A DNA stretch of 64,000 nucleotides from Ruminococcus sp. Marseille-P6503. GTDB lineage: Bacteria > Bacillota > Clostridia > Oscillospirales > Ruminococcaceae. This document shows, piece after piece, positions 43,780 through 52,456 of this stretch (the first letter of the stretch is position 1; every line of letters begins with the position of its first letter). Below the pieces are notes generated by a model that saw nothing but the letters and a program-made list of their open reading frames with translations, had not been told where the DNA came from and made no database searches. The position numbers were made by a program, and so were the translations under genes. The stretch is taken from contig NZ_UWPB01000001.1 in assembly GCF_900604945.1 (NCBI RefSeq), forward strand, positions 620,001-684,000, in the 5' to 3' direction.

Positions 43780-43980
43780 ATGGCAAAAAAGCTGACTGTC
43801 AAAGAGTTCAATGGAATCAAGAACCTTGTTTCCGTACAGAATAATCTGATTTACCGTTTTGAAGAATACTCAAGGCTTGTAACTGAACCGCAGCTCAGGG
43901 AATCGTTTCAGAAGCTGTGCGCGTCCGCTAAAAATCATAAAAGAAAGCTTTTAAAGGTTCTGGAGGTTTCTGATGAATGA
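43780..43980 (+). CDS. Small helical protein of unknown function (66 aa)
   Basis: I do not recognise this protein. It is predicted all-helical (VKEFNGIKNLVSVQNNLIYRFEEYS), with no signal or membrane segment. The ribosome site for its own ATG is poor; the good one serves the mini-ORF just upstream. It overlaps the next small gene by 8 bases. The helical pair loosely recalls ferritin-like CotF spore-coat proteins, a weak guess. Confidence 0.62.
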   Translation: MAKKLTVKEFNGIKNLVSVQNNLIYRFEEYSRLVTEPQLRESFQKLCASAKNHKRKLLKVLEVSDE

Positions 43981-44221
43981 GAATATGAAAATTATAACCG
44001 ACGCAAGGCTTCTGATCAAAGAAGCCGCAATGGAGCATTGCAGGGTATTCAACGATCTGTGCGGCTCGTCATGCGCTGAGGCGATCCTTTCAGTTCTGGA
44101 CGGTGAGATGAGAATGGCTGTTTCGGTTCAGAAGCTGGAGCAGTTTTTCACAAACGGGGAAGCCGAACCTGCCGCCAACGAGTATGAGGTCAATAAGTTC
44201 AAGAACAGCGAAAGCTTATGA
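43973..44221 (+). CDS. Small helical protein of unknown function (82 aa)
   Basis: This 82-aa protein is mostly helical with two Cys in LCGSSCAEAIL and an acidic C-terminal tail. GGAGG-like AGGTTTC precedes its ATG inside the preceding gene, and the two frames overlap by 8 bases, so both products are probably made together. No family is assigned. A large terminator follows. Confidence 0.62.
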   Translation: MNENMKIITDARLLIKEAAMEHCRVFNDLCGSSCAEAILSVLDGEMRMAVSVQKLEQFFTNGEAEPAANEYEVNKFKNSESL

Positions 44222-44255
44222 AAAGCAGCAAGCTTTTGGTATTCGCGTGAAAAAT

Positions 44256-44325
44256 AAAGACCGGACGGTCAGGCTCTTTCTGCAAAGCTATTGCAGGACA
44301 GAAGCGTACCGTCCGGTCTTTGTTT
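44256..44325 (+). terminator. Terminator with long looped stem
   Basis: A perfect 14-bp stem (44256-44269 with 44308-44321) closes a 38-nt loop containing its own CTGCAA/TTGCAG hairpin; T-rich sequence follows. It ends the recD2-comF-small gene unit and may also serve the convergent foldase gene. Confidence 0.75.
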
Positions 44326-44365
44326 TATTTTATAAATGTCAGCGCTGTACAGCAGTTATTTCACA

Positions 44366-45592
44366 TCAGGTAATGCTTTCAGGTGTGATTTTATCATAGT
44401 ATTCGCTGTAGCTTACTTCCATTTCGTCCATTATATCGGAATAAAGCTGCGATATTGCGGGAGAATCATATTCAATTATCATTGATTCTATATTTTCCTC
44501 TACATAATCCATATCAATAGGCAGACGCTTGATTATAAACCAGCCGTAGGTGGTAGATTCCACAAGATCGCTTACTTCATTTTCTTCAAGATCAAATCCG
44601 GCGTTTATAAATTCCTCTACATAATTGGAATTGCGGTTCATATAATAGCCCTGACTGTCTGCTTCCATTCCGGGATCCCAACCGTATTCCTTTATCAGAC
44701 TGTCAAAATCCTCGCCGCTCCGAGCTTTTTCAAGAACCTCCTCCGCAAGCTTCTTGGCGGCTTCCTTGGCGGTATTCTGTTCTTCCTCCGAAAGCTCGCT
44801 GAAAGCAGTCTGCTTGGCGGTCATTTTTTCGGAAAGCGTCATGTCGTCGTAGCTGTCCTTTGTGTCCTCGTCGGTGATTTCTGCCTGACACTGATAAGGA
44901 ATAAGTATCTGACGGACTCTCGCATACTGCTCCGGATCCTGAACGATCTCTCTGAATTCCTCTTTGGTGGTAGCGTATTTACCCTCGTTGGTAAGCAGAG
45001 TTTCCTCTACCTTTTCATAGAGACGTGAAAGCTCAACCATGCGCCTATACAGATCCTCGGTCAGATATGTACTTTTAAGCGCTTCGATATATTCTTCCTC
45101 GGTATCGTAATTTTCTTTGGCGGAGGCAATGGTTTCCTCGACAAATTCGTAGTCGTCCTCATCAAGCTCAATACCGTTTTCCTCACAGAGATGAAGCGTA
45201 ACATATTCCTGCTTCAGCTGAGTTATGACGTCGTCCAAAAGCAGCTCAAAGCCCCCGTCGGTCTGAGCGATAATGTCCAGATTTGCGCCGTAGTTATTTG
45301 TATAAAGATTGATGGTATAGAAGTAATAGTATCTGAAGGTATCAAAGTCAACGTCTATTCCGTCGATCGTGCAGATTATCAGGTCTTCCGTATCAATGCT
45401 TTCGCCGTCAATTGTGAAGGACGCTTCAGAAGCCTCCGCGGCGCTGCTGTCAGACGAAGAAACAGCTTCTGCCGCTGACGAAGAAGAAGCGTCAGCCTTT
45501 GAAGAGCTTGAAGTTGTTTCATCTGCACAGGAAGTAAATACAGAAACGGTCATAAAAATCGCCAGTACAGCGGCGGAAAATTTTTTCAGCAT
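44366..45592 (-). CDS. PrsA/SurA-like extracellular peptidyl-prolyl isomerase lipoprotein
   Basis: The 408-aa protein has a lipoprotein signal ending in VFTSC (Cys22), a Ser/Ala-rich spacer, a SurA-like N-terminal helical domain and a parvulin-like domain near 230-370 (VRQILIPYQ, ARSGEDFDSLIKEYGWDPG, GWFIIKRLP). PrsA-type foldases help exported proteins fold outside the membrane. It is very acidic, rich in Glu, Asp and Tyr. GAAAGGA lies before ATG 45592. Monocistronic on the minus strand. Confidence 0.87.
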   Translation of the reverse strand: MLKKFSAAVLAIFMTVSVFTSCADETTSSSSKADASSSSAAEAVSSSDSSAAEASEASFTIDGESIDTEDLIICTIDGIDVDFDTFRYYYFYTINLYTNNYGANLDIIAQTDGGFELLLDDVITQLKQEYVTLHLCEENGIELDEDDYEFVEETIASAKENYDTEEEYIEALKSTYLTEDLYRRMVELSRLYEKVEETLLTNEGKYATTKEEFREIVQDPEQYARVRQILIPYQCQAEITDEDTKDSYDDMTLSEKMTAKQTAFSELSEEEQNTAKEAAKKLAEEVLEKARSGEDFDSLIKEYGWDPGMEADSQGYYMNRNSNYVEEFINAGFDLEENEVSDLVESTTYGWFIIKRLPIDMDYVEENIESMIIEYDSPAISQLYSDIMDEMEVSYSEYYDKITPESIT

Positions 45593-45820
45593 AATTTATA
45601 AATCCTTTCATTGTAAGAAAATAAAAACTTTTTACATACAACATACATTATAAAGGGTTTATGTGTTTATTATGTGACAATATATTTAAGATTTTCATTA
45701 ATAAATTGTTGCGATAATAAAACAAGCAAAATTATGCTTTTTAATTGCCTGTAAATGCGAGAGCTTGATAGCAGCGCAGTTTTCAGGACTGATTATTGGG
45801 ACGGCATCAGACGCAGCAAG

Positions 45821-45849
45821 TTGACAAAAGCAAGAACAGATAGTATAAT
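45821..45849 (+). promoter_or_regulatory. Consensus promoter of the GDPD-pentapeptide operon
   Basis: A perfect TTGACA (45821-45826) and perfect TATAAT (45844-45849) have a 17-nt spacer, the strongest promoter in the region. It excludes start codons upstream of about 45856. Confidence 0.8.
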
Positions 45850-45889
45850 TTATTCAGCTGAGGTATATGCTTTGAAAGGTTTTGAGAAT

Positions 45890-46642
45890 ATGGATTTCGG
45901 TAAATATATTGCTCACAGGGGGCTGCACAGCTGCGGCGCTCCTGAAAATTCATTGAAGGCGTTTGAAAACGCGGTTAATAAAGGCGTTGCGGCAGAGCTT
46001 GATGTAAGGCTGACGAAGGACGGCAGAATAGCAGTGTTTCACGACCGTAATCTCAGGAGAATGTGTTCGGTTGACGCTGAGCTTTCTGAATTTACTTATG
46101 AGCAGCTTTCGGCTTTTACGCTTAAAGACAGCGGCGAAAAGATTCCGCTGCTGTCTGAGGTGCTGAGGCTCGTGAACGGCAGGATTCCGCTGCTTATAGA
46201 GATCAAAAACGGCGCGCCGGCATGGACGCTGGAAAAGCGGCTTTATCATCTGCTCAAAGACTATAAAGGAGCTTATGCGGTTCAGAGCTTCAATCCGTTT
46301 TCCTTGCTTTGGTTTCGTCTTTTCGCTCCTGACGTTTTCAGAGGTCAGCTTATTTCAGCGCATAAGGGTGAAAAGGGAAGCCGCTATTTTGCCAGACTCG
46401 TCTTTTCGCGTCCGATAATATGGAAAGCGGTATCAAAGCCCGGATTTATAGCCTGCGATCTGCGTTCAGTTTCGCTTGAATCGGCATTTGCGGCTGCGGA
46501 TATCGGAGCGGATTTTTATACCTGGACGGCAAATACGCCCGAGCTTATCGGAGAAGCTCTTAAATTCTCGAAAACGGTGATAGCCGAAAATTTTCCGCCT
46601 GATTTTGATTTTGCGCATGGAGAACAGTATGAAGTTAGATAA
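45890..46642 (+). CDS. Glycerophosphodiester phosphodiesterase
   Basis: The 250-aa enzyme hydrolyses glycerophosphodiesters to glycerol-3-phosphate and an alcohol. Motifs are IAHRGLHSCGAPENS, ELDVRLTKDGRIAVFHDR and the later IPLLIEIKN. No signal peptide is present, so it acts in the cytoplasm. Start ATG 45890 fits the family; TTG 45872 has an equally good GAGG site and would add six residues. Any longer start would fall in the promoter. Confidence 0.93.
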   Translation: MDFGKYIAHRGLHSCGAPENSLKAFENAVNKGVAAELDVRLTKDGRIAVFHDRNLRRMCSVDAELSEFTYEQLSAFTLKDSGEKIPLLSEVLRLVNGRIPLLIEIKNGAPAWTLEKRLYHLLKDYKGAYAVQSFNPFSLLWFRLFAPDVFRGQLISAHKGEKGSRYFARLVFSRPIIWKAVSKPGFIACDLRSVSLESAFAAADIGADFYTWTANTPELIGEALKFSKTVIAENFPPDFDFAHGEQYEVR

Positions 46643-47282
46643 GCCTGTGATAAGCTCATCGCTTGAATTGCCCCGTGATGTGATGAAGCTGATAGAAGCG
46701 TCGTCGGAAAACGATAAAGAAATCAGGGGGATTTTTTTCAAAAATACTTATCTTGAATATGAGGATTTATCCTATCTTTCCTTTTCAGGGTGCAGCTTTG
46801 AAAACTGCCGGTTCGGAGGCAGCTCCTTTGAAAGGACTTCCTTTTCCGACTGCGTGTTCAAAGGGTGTGAGCTTTCAAACTGCGACGGCGGCGACAGCTA
46901 TTTCTGCCGATGTGAAATAATCTCCTCAAAATTAACAGGAGCGAATTTTTCCGCTTCGGTATTTAAGGAAATACTTTTTAAAAGCTGTATGTGCGCCTAC
47001 GCGGTTTTTGATAAATCCGCCGTAAAAAATGTATGCGTGCAGGACTGCGATTTCAGCGGAAGCGAGATTTCCGGCTGTACTCTGAAAGGCTTTGTTCCGC
47101 GAAGCAGCAGGTTCATAGGCACAGCTTTTTTCAAAACCTCTTTGAAAGGCGTAGATTTTTCAGACTGTCAGCTTTCGGGCATAAAGATTTCAGACAGCTT
47201 TTCTGAGCTGAGAGGAGCGGAGGTTTCTCCTATGCAGGCTCTGGAGCTTTCCTTGCTTCTGGGAATAAAAATAAAAGAATAG
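46629..47282 (+). CDS. Pentapeptide repeat protein
   Basis: The 217-aa protein is built largely of pentapeptide repeats (A/C/S-x-F/L pattern): FSGCSFENCRFGGSSFERTS, CELSNC, LTGANFSASVF, CVQDCDFSGSEISGCTL, LKGVDFSDCQLSGI. These form a right-handed beta-helix that in MfpA/Qnr relatives mimics DNA and shields gyrase. It is unusually Cys-rich. GGAGA precedes ATG 46629, and the gene overlaps the GDPD gene by 14 bases, so they share a strong promoter. The role is not assignable from sequence. Confidence 0.85.
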   Translation: MKLDKPVISSSLELPRDVMKLIEASSENDKEIRGIFFKNTYLEYEDLSYLSFSGCSFENCRFGGSSFERTSFSDCVFKGCELSNCDGGDSYFCRCEIISSKLTGANFSASVFKEILFKSCMCAYAVFDKSAVKNVCVQDCDFSGSEISGCTLKGFVPRSSRFIGTAFFKTSLKGVDFSDCQLSGIKISDSFSELRGAEVSPMQALELSLLLGIKIKE

Positions 47283-47385
47283 TATAGCGTAAATGTGTTT
47301 ATGAAATTCCTGCCGCGACAGCCGCGGCTTCTGTATAGGATCTTCGTATGTGATTCTTTGCATGAGGTATTTATTATATTATCAA

Positions 47386-47420
47386 AAATATGGCGGACAC
47401 TTTTTATGTCCGCCATATTT
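47386..47420. terminator. Bidirectional terminator
   Basis: A perfect 14-bp stem (47386-47399 with 47407-47420) between two convergent genes has A and T runs on its flanks. Confidence 0.88.
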
Positions 47421-47428
47421 ATACTGCT

Positions 47429-50038
47429 TTAATTCCGTGAATGCCTTTTCTTCGTTTTACGCTTGCTTTTAGTTTTTTTTAGCTTCTTTGATTTTTCAAC
47501 GGTATTTTTGGTTTTTTCGGCAAGCGTCTCTACAGCCTTCTGCACTTTTGCGGTAAGCGTTTCGGGAGTCATTCCCTCAGGATCTATAGGCTCGCCATAT
47601 ATTACTTCAACATCGTATTTTTTTAGCTTTTTCCAGTTGAAAAGATGCGGAAGCTTTCTATTCGGCGGATATATCTCATGTCCGCCCTTGATGTAGGCGG
47701 GGACTATCGGCGATTTGGTTTCAATTGAAAGCAATGCCGCGCCTTTTTTAAATTTTCCTATTTTTCCGTCCTTGCTTCTTGTGCCCTCCGGATGGATCAG
47801 AACGCCCCAGCTGTCCTTTAATTTTTCTTTCAGGGCGTTAATAGCGTCGCCCGCCGAGCCCGTTCTGTCAACGGGAACCATTCCTGCGACCTTTATCATA
47901 AGTCTGTTTATAAATTTGTTTTTGAACAGCTCTTTCTTTGCCATGCAGCAAAATTTATTGAACCTTTCACGTTTGAAATTCTGGGTAATATACAGATAAT
48001 CAAAGTTTGAAACGTGATTGGCGCAGATTATATAACCTCTGTCCTCCGGAAGAACCGAATCGTTCTTTATTTTTACTTTGTAAAAGGTGCGTACAAGATT
48101 TCTGTAAAAGCGGTATATTTTATAGTCGATCGCCGATTTATCGAGGGGATAAATAATTGATTTTATGGACGTGCGCTTTATCATTTTAGGGTTTTGTATC
48201 AGACCTATAAGTTTTGCCACGGTCATGTCCTTGTCGATGGCATCGTCTATCCTGACTCCGCTGAAGCTTTCTATCTCAAGGGCAAGCTCTACGGCAGAAA
48301 GCGAGTCAATAGTGTATTCCCTGAGAAATTTTGTACTCATTTTAACTGCCGAAGGAGATACGTTTCCTGCCTTTGCAACTGCGTTTATAACCAGCTGAGC
48401 AATATCCGTACTGTCTGTTCTGACGGATTTTTTATTATCATTAAGAGTATCAAGCTTATCCTCAAGCACCAGCTTTTTAAGCAGGTACCGCTTAGGTTTC
48501 TGTAAGGATGTCTTAGGTATGCTTTCTACAAAATGTATGCCTGAAAGCTTCATCGCCGCGGCAAGAGATGAGCTGCGCTTCATAAGCTCCTCGTAAATAG
48601 AAGCATGATAAATCGGGTCGGCAGCTACAAAGGCGTGAACTGTATCGAAGCTTCCGTCCTCAACCGGGATTCCGCATACTACAAGCTCCTCTACTCCGGC
48701 GATGCCCTTATACGCCTTTTCAATATCGTCCGGAGCCGCTTTTTTCCCCGTAGCCAGCACGATATTTTCCTTGCATCTTCCGAGAATGACAACATTACCG
48801 TGCTTGTCAAATTCGCCGAGATCTCCCGTGCGGAACCATCCGTCCTTAGTAAAGGCTTCTTTGTCTGCGGCTTCGTCGTTAAAATAGCCCTTCATAAAAT
48901 ACGGAGATTTGAGAAGCAGCTCTCCGCTGGGCGCAATTTTCAGCTTGACGTCAGGATACGGCTTTCCCGCGGAGCTGACGGTAATATTTTTTCCGTAGTT
49001 GCCTATAGTGGGAATGTTGGTTTCAGTAGCGCCGTAGGAGTTAAGTATATTAAAGCCTGTTCCGAAATAAAATTCACAGGTTTCCTTTGACATAGGCGAG
49101 CCGGCTGAGCAGAGTATTCTTGCCTCGCCGCCGAAAGCGTCGTGTATACGCTTGAAAAGCTTTTTTCCGAGATTTATTCCGAAAACCTTTCTTATTTTCA
49201 AACACAGAGGAAATGCAGTTTTGTACAGAATCGCAGATTTTTTATCGCTTTCGATCTTTTTCTGAATCTGCGTTTTAAGCAGATCGTAAATTTTAGGCAC
49301 AGCGGGAATCACCGTAGGCTTAAAGCATGAAAACGCGCTGGTAAGCCCCTGAGCGGTAAGCGATTGTACAAAGCCTACCTGAGCGCCCGTAAGCATAGGA
49401 GCTATTACCTGAGCGAACAGTCCGTAAATATGGCTGTTAGGAAGGATACCAAGATAACGATCCTTTCCGCTGAGCTTATTTGCGTCGATACACATACGCG
49501 CTGATTTAATAACAGTATCGTGATAATGCATTATGCCGGAGGCGGTTTTGGTCGTTCCTGAGGAAAATATAATTACTGCAACCTTTTTATCGGCGTTTTC
49601 GCAGACCTTGCCCGCGGAAACGCTGCTGTCCTTAAAAAATGACAGTTTATCCGTTATGTCAAGAATCGGAACATTATTTACGGCGCTTATAGTTCCGTAA
49701 ACCCTTGGCGAAGCCAGAACGCATCTGACCTGCGCTTTTTCTATCAGGTTTATTATTTCACAGCCGGGCAGGGAAGCGTCGATAAGAACCGAGGTACATT
49801 CAAGCTTTGCCGCCGACATAAAGGCAATATTCCATTCAGGACAGCTTTCTCCGGCAATGGCAATTCTGTCGCCTGCCCTGATTCCCAGAGATGAAAGTCT
49901 GTCGGCGTATTCACCGATAAGCTTTTTTGTCTGAGAATAGGTCAGTTCAGCGGTTATTCCGTCGTTTCCAATAGAGGAGATCGCTTTGCTGCCGCCTCGG
50001 TAAAGACTGATTTTTTCAAATTCTCTGTAAATATTCAT
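47429..50038 (-). CDS. Trifunctional AMP-ligase / acyl carrier / acyltransferase fusion
   Basis: Three domains lie in one 869-aa chain. Residues 1-~525 are an acyl-adenylating ligase (P-loop SSGTTKTASG at 159, YGATET at 335, WFRTGDLG at 401). Residues ~545-615 are an acyl carrier domain with the phosphopantetheine Ser in DSLSAVEL (S579). Residues ~645-840 are a PlsC-type acyltransferase with HxxxxD (H675, D680) and PEGTR (750-754). A very basic tail follows. It could activate a free fatty acid, load it on its own carrier and pass it to a glycerophospholipid or other acceptor. A MarR gene lies upstream and is probably co-transcribed. No clear Shine-Dalgarno precedes the ATG. Confidence 0.9.
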   Translation of the reverse strand: MNIYREFEKISLYRGGSKAISSIGNDGITAELTYSQTKKLIGEYADRLSSLGIRAGDRIAIAGESCPEWNIAFMSAAKLECTSVLIDASLPGCEIINLIEKAQVRCVLASPRVYGTISAVNNVPILDITDKLSFFKDSSVSAGKVCENADKKVAVIIFSSGTTKTASGIMHYHDTVIKSARMCIDANKLSGKDRYLGILPNSHIYGLFAQVIAPMLTGAQVGFVQSLTAQGLTSAFSCFKPTVIPAVPKIYDLLKTQIQKKIESDKKSAILYKTAFPLCLKIRKVFGINLGKKLFKRIHDAFGGEARILCSAGSPMSKETCEFYFGTGFNILNSYGATETNIPTIGNYGKNITVSSAGKPYPDVKLKIAPSGELLLKSPYFMKGYFNDEAADKEAFTKDGWFRTGDLGEFDKHGNVVILGRCKENIVLATGKKAAPDDIEKAYKGIAGVEELVVCGIPVEDGSFDTVHAFVAADPIYHASIYEELMKRSSSLAAAMKLSGIHFVESIPKTSLQKPKRYLLKKLVLEDKLDTLNDNKKSVRTDSTDIAQLVINAVAKAGNVSPSAVKMSTKFLREYTIDSLSAVELALEIESFSGVRIDDAIDKDMTVAKLIGLIQNPKMIKRTSIKSIIYPLDKSAIDYKIYRFYRNLVRTFYKVKIKNDSVLPEDRGYIICANHVSNFDYLYITQNFKRERFNKFCCMAKKELFKNKFINRLMIKVAGMVPVDRTGSAGDAINALKEKLKDSWGVLIHPEGTRSKDGKIGKFKKGAALLSIETKSPIVPAYIKGGHEIYPPNRKLPHLFNWKKLKKYDVEVIYGEPIDPEGMTPETLTAKVQKAVETLAEKTKNTVEKSKKLKKTKSKRKTKKRHSRN

Positions 50039-50162
50039 GCGTTTTGTCCGTGCGTTTTCAGCGCCCGTTTATATTGGTCTGAACAGGCAGGAAATATGAA
50101 GGATAAATGGCACGGACCTCGCCACCGTTCTAAAAATATTTTCCTTCACATCGGATATAGCT

Positions 50163-50600
50163 TCAATCGGAAAGACCGTCAAGATACTTTGCAGCCGTAT
50201 TAAGCTGTCTGACAAAGTTCATGATATTCTCTATTCCCATCTTTTCAATGAGGATATCAAAGTATTTTTCGCCTTTTTTTATTTTGGCGGAAATATATTC
50301 CGCGCCGTTCTGCGTTATTTTAACATTCATGCGCCTGCGGTCGGTTTCACAGATTTCCATGCTTATATACTCTTTTTTGCGGAGAGCGGACAGAATAGAG
50401 GTTACTCTCTGCCGTGAAATATCAAGCTCCTTGCTTATCTGCGCGGGATTAACTGTCTTTTTTTCATCGTTAAGATATATGAGTACCATTGCTTCCCCCT
50501 GACAAAGCTCTATCAATGAGCGGAAAGCGTCTGATGTGTATACTTCATATAGAAGCGCGATTATTTCATTTTCTATTCTTCCTTTTTCATCTGTATTCAT
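50163..50600 (-). CDS. MarR-family regulator upstream of the AMP-ligase fusion
   Basis: The 145-aa protein has a MarR winged helix (VNPAQISKELDISRQRVTSILSALRKKEYI) and wing (ETDRRRMNVKITQNG). Its promoter carries an 11-bp inverted repeat at the -10 box, fitting autorepression. As FadR/FabT-like MarR proteins often sense acyl-CoA or acyl-ACP, control of the ligase/acyltransferase gene by a lipid is a reasonable guess. Confidence 0.9.
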   Translation of the reverse strand: MNTDEKGRIENEIIALLYEVYTSDAFRSLIELCQGEAMVLIYLNDEKKTVNPAQISKELDISRQRVTSILSALRKKEYISMEICETDRRRMNVKITQNGAEYISAKIKKGEKYFDILIEKMGIENIMNFVRQLNTAAKYLDGLSD

Positions 50601-50621
50601 ATAAATTTCCCCTTATATCAA

Positions 50622-50654
50622 AATAAACAGTGCTGATTGTCAACACTGTTTATT
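50622..50654. promoter_or_regulatory. Inverted repeat at the second MarR promoter
   Basis: Perfect 11-bp arms AATAAACAGTG and CACTGTTTATT are separated by 11 bases. One arm overlaps the -10 box and the rest covers the start of the RNA, as expected for an operator or a 5' hairpin. Confidence 0.58.
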
Positions 50655-50680
50655 ATACAAGGGTATTGCTGTTTTGTCAA
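50652..50680 (-). promoter_or_regulatory. Consensus promoter of the second MarR gene
   Basis: On the minus strand a perfect TTGACA (50675-50680) and TATAAT (50652-50657) have a 17-nt spacer. Confidence 0.8.
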
Positions 50681-50744
50681 TGCGCCGAAAGGATTTTTCA
50701 TCAAACCAACACATTCAGGAAGTTTTTTAAGAAGATGCCGACCG

Positions 50745-52238
50745 TCAGGCTTTGACGATATCAACGGTTTTGCCTGCTATCTTTCTGCAGAAGGCGGCGT
50801 CGTGCTCTACAAAAAGTATAGCGGGACGGTATTCGGCCAGCAGATTTTCGATCTGGATCCTTGACAGCACATCTATATAGTTCAGCGGCTCGTCCCATAT
50901 ATAAAGATGAGCCTGCTGACAAAGGCTTCCTGCAATAAGAACTTTTTTCTTCTGTCCGCCGCTGTAGCGTTCAATAGGCTGATCAAACTGTCCGCGGGAA
51001 AAATCCAGCTTTCTTAATACGGCTTTGAACAGGCTTCTGTCAATACCCAGATTCTCCGCGTAATCATCAAGACTTCCGGACAGGTGTTCCGAGCTCTGGG
51101 GTACATATGATATTTTAAGACTGCCGTTTCTGATGATCCTGCCGCTATGCTTTATGTCGGCGCCGCATATAAGCTTCAGAATACTTGACTTTCCGCAGCC
51201 GTTCGCTCCTCGCAGGGATACGGCCTGTCCTTGCTCAACGGTAAAGCTTACGTCCCTGCATACCGCCCTTCCGTCATAGAAAATACAGACGTTTTCAAGC
51301 TGCAAAAGCTTGTTTGAATGGTATTTCAACGGTGTTATTTTCAGATCCTCCGCGGTTTCAAGGTCTTTCAGAAGCTTTGATTTTTCCTCTATATACGACT
51401 TCTGCCTTTTTTCTATCGCTTTTGAACGGGACATAGCCTTTTTGGACTTCGCTCCCTCATATGCCCGTCTGTTTAAGCTTTTTTCCGTCTTTGCAGGGTC
51501 AAAGCCTATTTTGCGGCTTTCGGCTTTTTCAGACCACTCGGCGGCGCGTCTTGACGCCTTTTCAAGATGTTTTATTTCTTTTCTGAGCTTTTCATTTTCT
51601 CCTGCCTCAAAGCTGTCCCTCAGTTCTTTATCTCTGAGCCATGCGGAAAAGCTGCCTCTGCGTATTTCAATAGTATGCTTATTTATTGAAAGGATATGAT
51701 CCGTGCAGAGGTCGAGAAAATCCCTGTCATGGGAAACAAGAATAAATCCCTTTTTGCGCTTCAGATATTCCGCAGTTTTTCTTCTGCCTTCCGCGTCAAG
51801 ATGATTGGTAGGCTCGTCAATCAGCAGAAAGGCGTTTTCACGCAGAAACATTGCCGCCAGCATAACCTTGGTTCGTTCCCCGTTTGAAAGCGTTTTGAAC
51901 TGCCTGTAAAGCGCGTCGTCGGATACGTCCAGCATAGAAAGCTCCCTGTATATTTCCCAGCTTTCGGCATGGGGAGCCGTCCGTAGGATAACATCTTCGG
52001 TCAGCGCCTCAGGATCCGCGCTGTACGGAAAGTATTCAAAATCAACGGAAGCAGAAATTGTTCCGCGGTATTCATAGCAGCCCTGAAGAAGCTTCAGGAA
52101 GGTTGTTTTTCCTCTGCCGTTTCGTCCTGTGAATCCCAGCTTCCAGTCGGTATCTATCTGAAAGCAGGCGTTTTCAAAAATATTATCCGCGCTTCCATCG
52201 TATCCGAAAGTTAGGTTGGATACTTTAATTAAAGACAT
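50745..52238 (-). CDS. ABC-F ribosomal protection-type ATPase
   Basis: The 497-aa protein has two ABC ATPase domains and no membrane part. Walker A is GRNGRGKTT in the first and GANGCGKSS in the second; signature motifs are LSNGERTK and YSGGQKKK; Walker B is LLIDEPTNHLDAEG in the first and IWDEPLNYID in the second. A long charged linker lies between the domains, where the antibiotic-resistance arm sits. Length and the opening MSLIKVSNLTFGYDG resemble Lsa/CplR-type ABC-F proteins that displace lincosamides, streptogramins A or pleuromutilins from ribosomes. ATG 52238 was chosen (AGGAGAG, 8 nt); a GTG lies 9 bases upstream. The attenuated leader supports a resistance role. Confidence 0.9.
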   Translation of the reverse strand: MSLIKVSNLTFGYDGSADNIFENACFQIDTDWKLGFTGRNGRGKTTFLKLLQGCYEYRGTISASVDFEYFPYSADPEALTEDVILRTAPHAESWEIYRELSMLDVSDDALYRQFKTLSNGERTKVMLAAMFLRENAFLLIDEPTNHLDAEGRRKTAEYLKRKKGFILVSHDRDFLDLCTDHILSINKHTIEIRRGSFSAWLRDKELRDSFEAGENEKLRKEIKHLEKASRRAAEWSEKAESRKIGFDPAKTEKSLNRRAYEGAKSKKAMSRSKAIEKRQKSYIEEKSKLLKDLETAEDLKITPLKYHSNKLLQLENVCIFYDGRAVCRDVSFTVEQGQAVSLRGANGCGKSSILKLICGADIKHSGRIIRNGSLKISYVPQSSEHLSGSLDDYAENLGIDRSLFKAVLRKLDFSRGQFDQPIERYSGGQKKKVLIAGSLCQQAHLYIWDEPLNYIDVLSRIQIENLLAEYRPAILFVEHDAAFCRKIAGKTVDIVKA

Positions 52239-52263
52239 ATATATCACTCTCCTAAAAAATATA

Positions 52264-52293
52264 TGACCGCAGGAAAATTATGTCCTGCGGTCA
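52264..52293 (-). terminator. Attenuator terminator before the ABC-F gene
   Basis: A perfect 11-bp GC-rich stem (52283-52293 with 52264-52274) and 8-nt loop is followed on the minus strand by TATATTTTTT, which runs directly into the AGGAGAG ribosome site. Confidence 0.8.
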
Positions 52294-52435
52294 CAATCAA
52301 AGAAAACGCACCCGTACCGTTACGGACGCATATCATGATATATAGTCACGGGAACACGCATTTATCCTGCATACGCAAAAATAAGACGGAAAGCTATTCC
52401 GCCGTAGCTCTTTGCGGTTTTAAACAAAAGCAGGA

Positions 52436-52456
52436 TTATCTGCGCATTCTCATCAT
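52436..52456 (-). CDS. Arg-rich leader mini-ORF of the ABC-F gene
   Basis: Behind GAAGGA, the minus strand reads ATG-ATG-AGA-ATG-CGC-AGA-TAA (MMRMRR from the first ATG). The third ATG has the best 9-nt spacing; the first two are closer to the site. The R-M-R stretch is of the +x+ kind that stalls ribosomes with macrolides in known leader peptides. The stop codon overlaps attenuator segment 1. Confidence 0.55.
   Translation of the reverse strand: MMRMRR

Noticed and set aside
45755-45889. N-terminal extension of the GDPD protein
   Set aside because: It runs through a perfect consensus promoter and adds residues outside the family; the start is placed at 45890.
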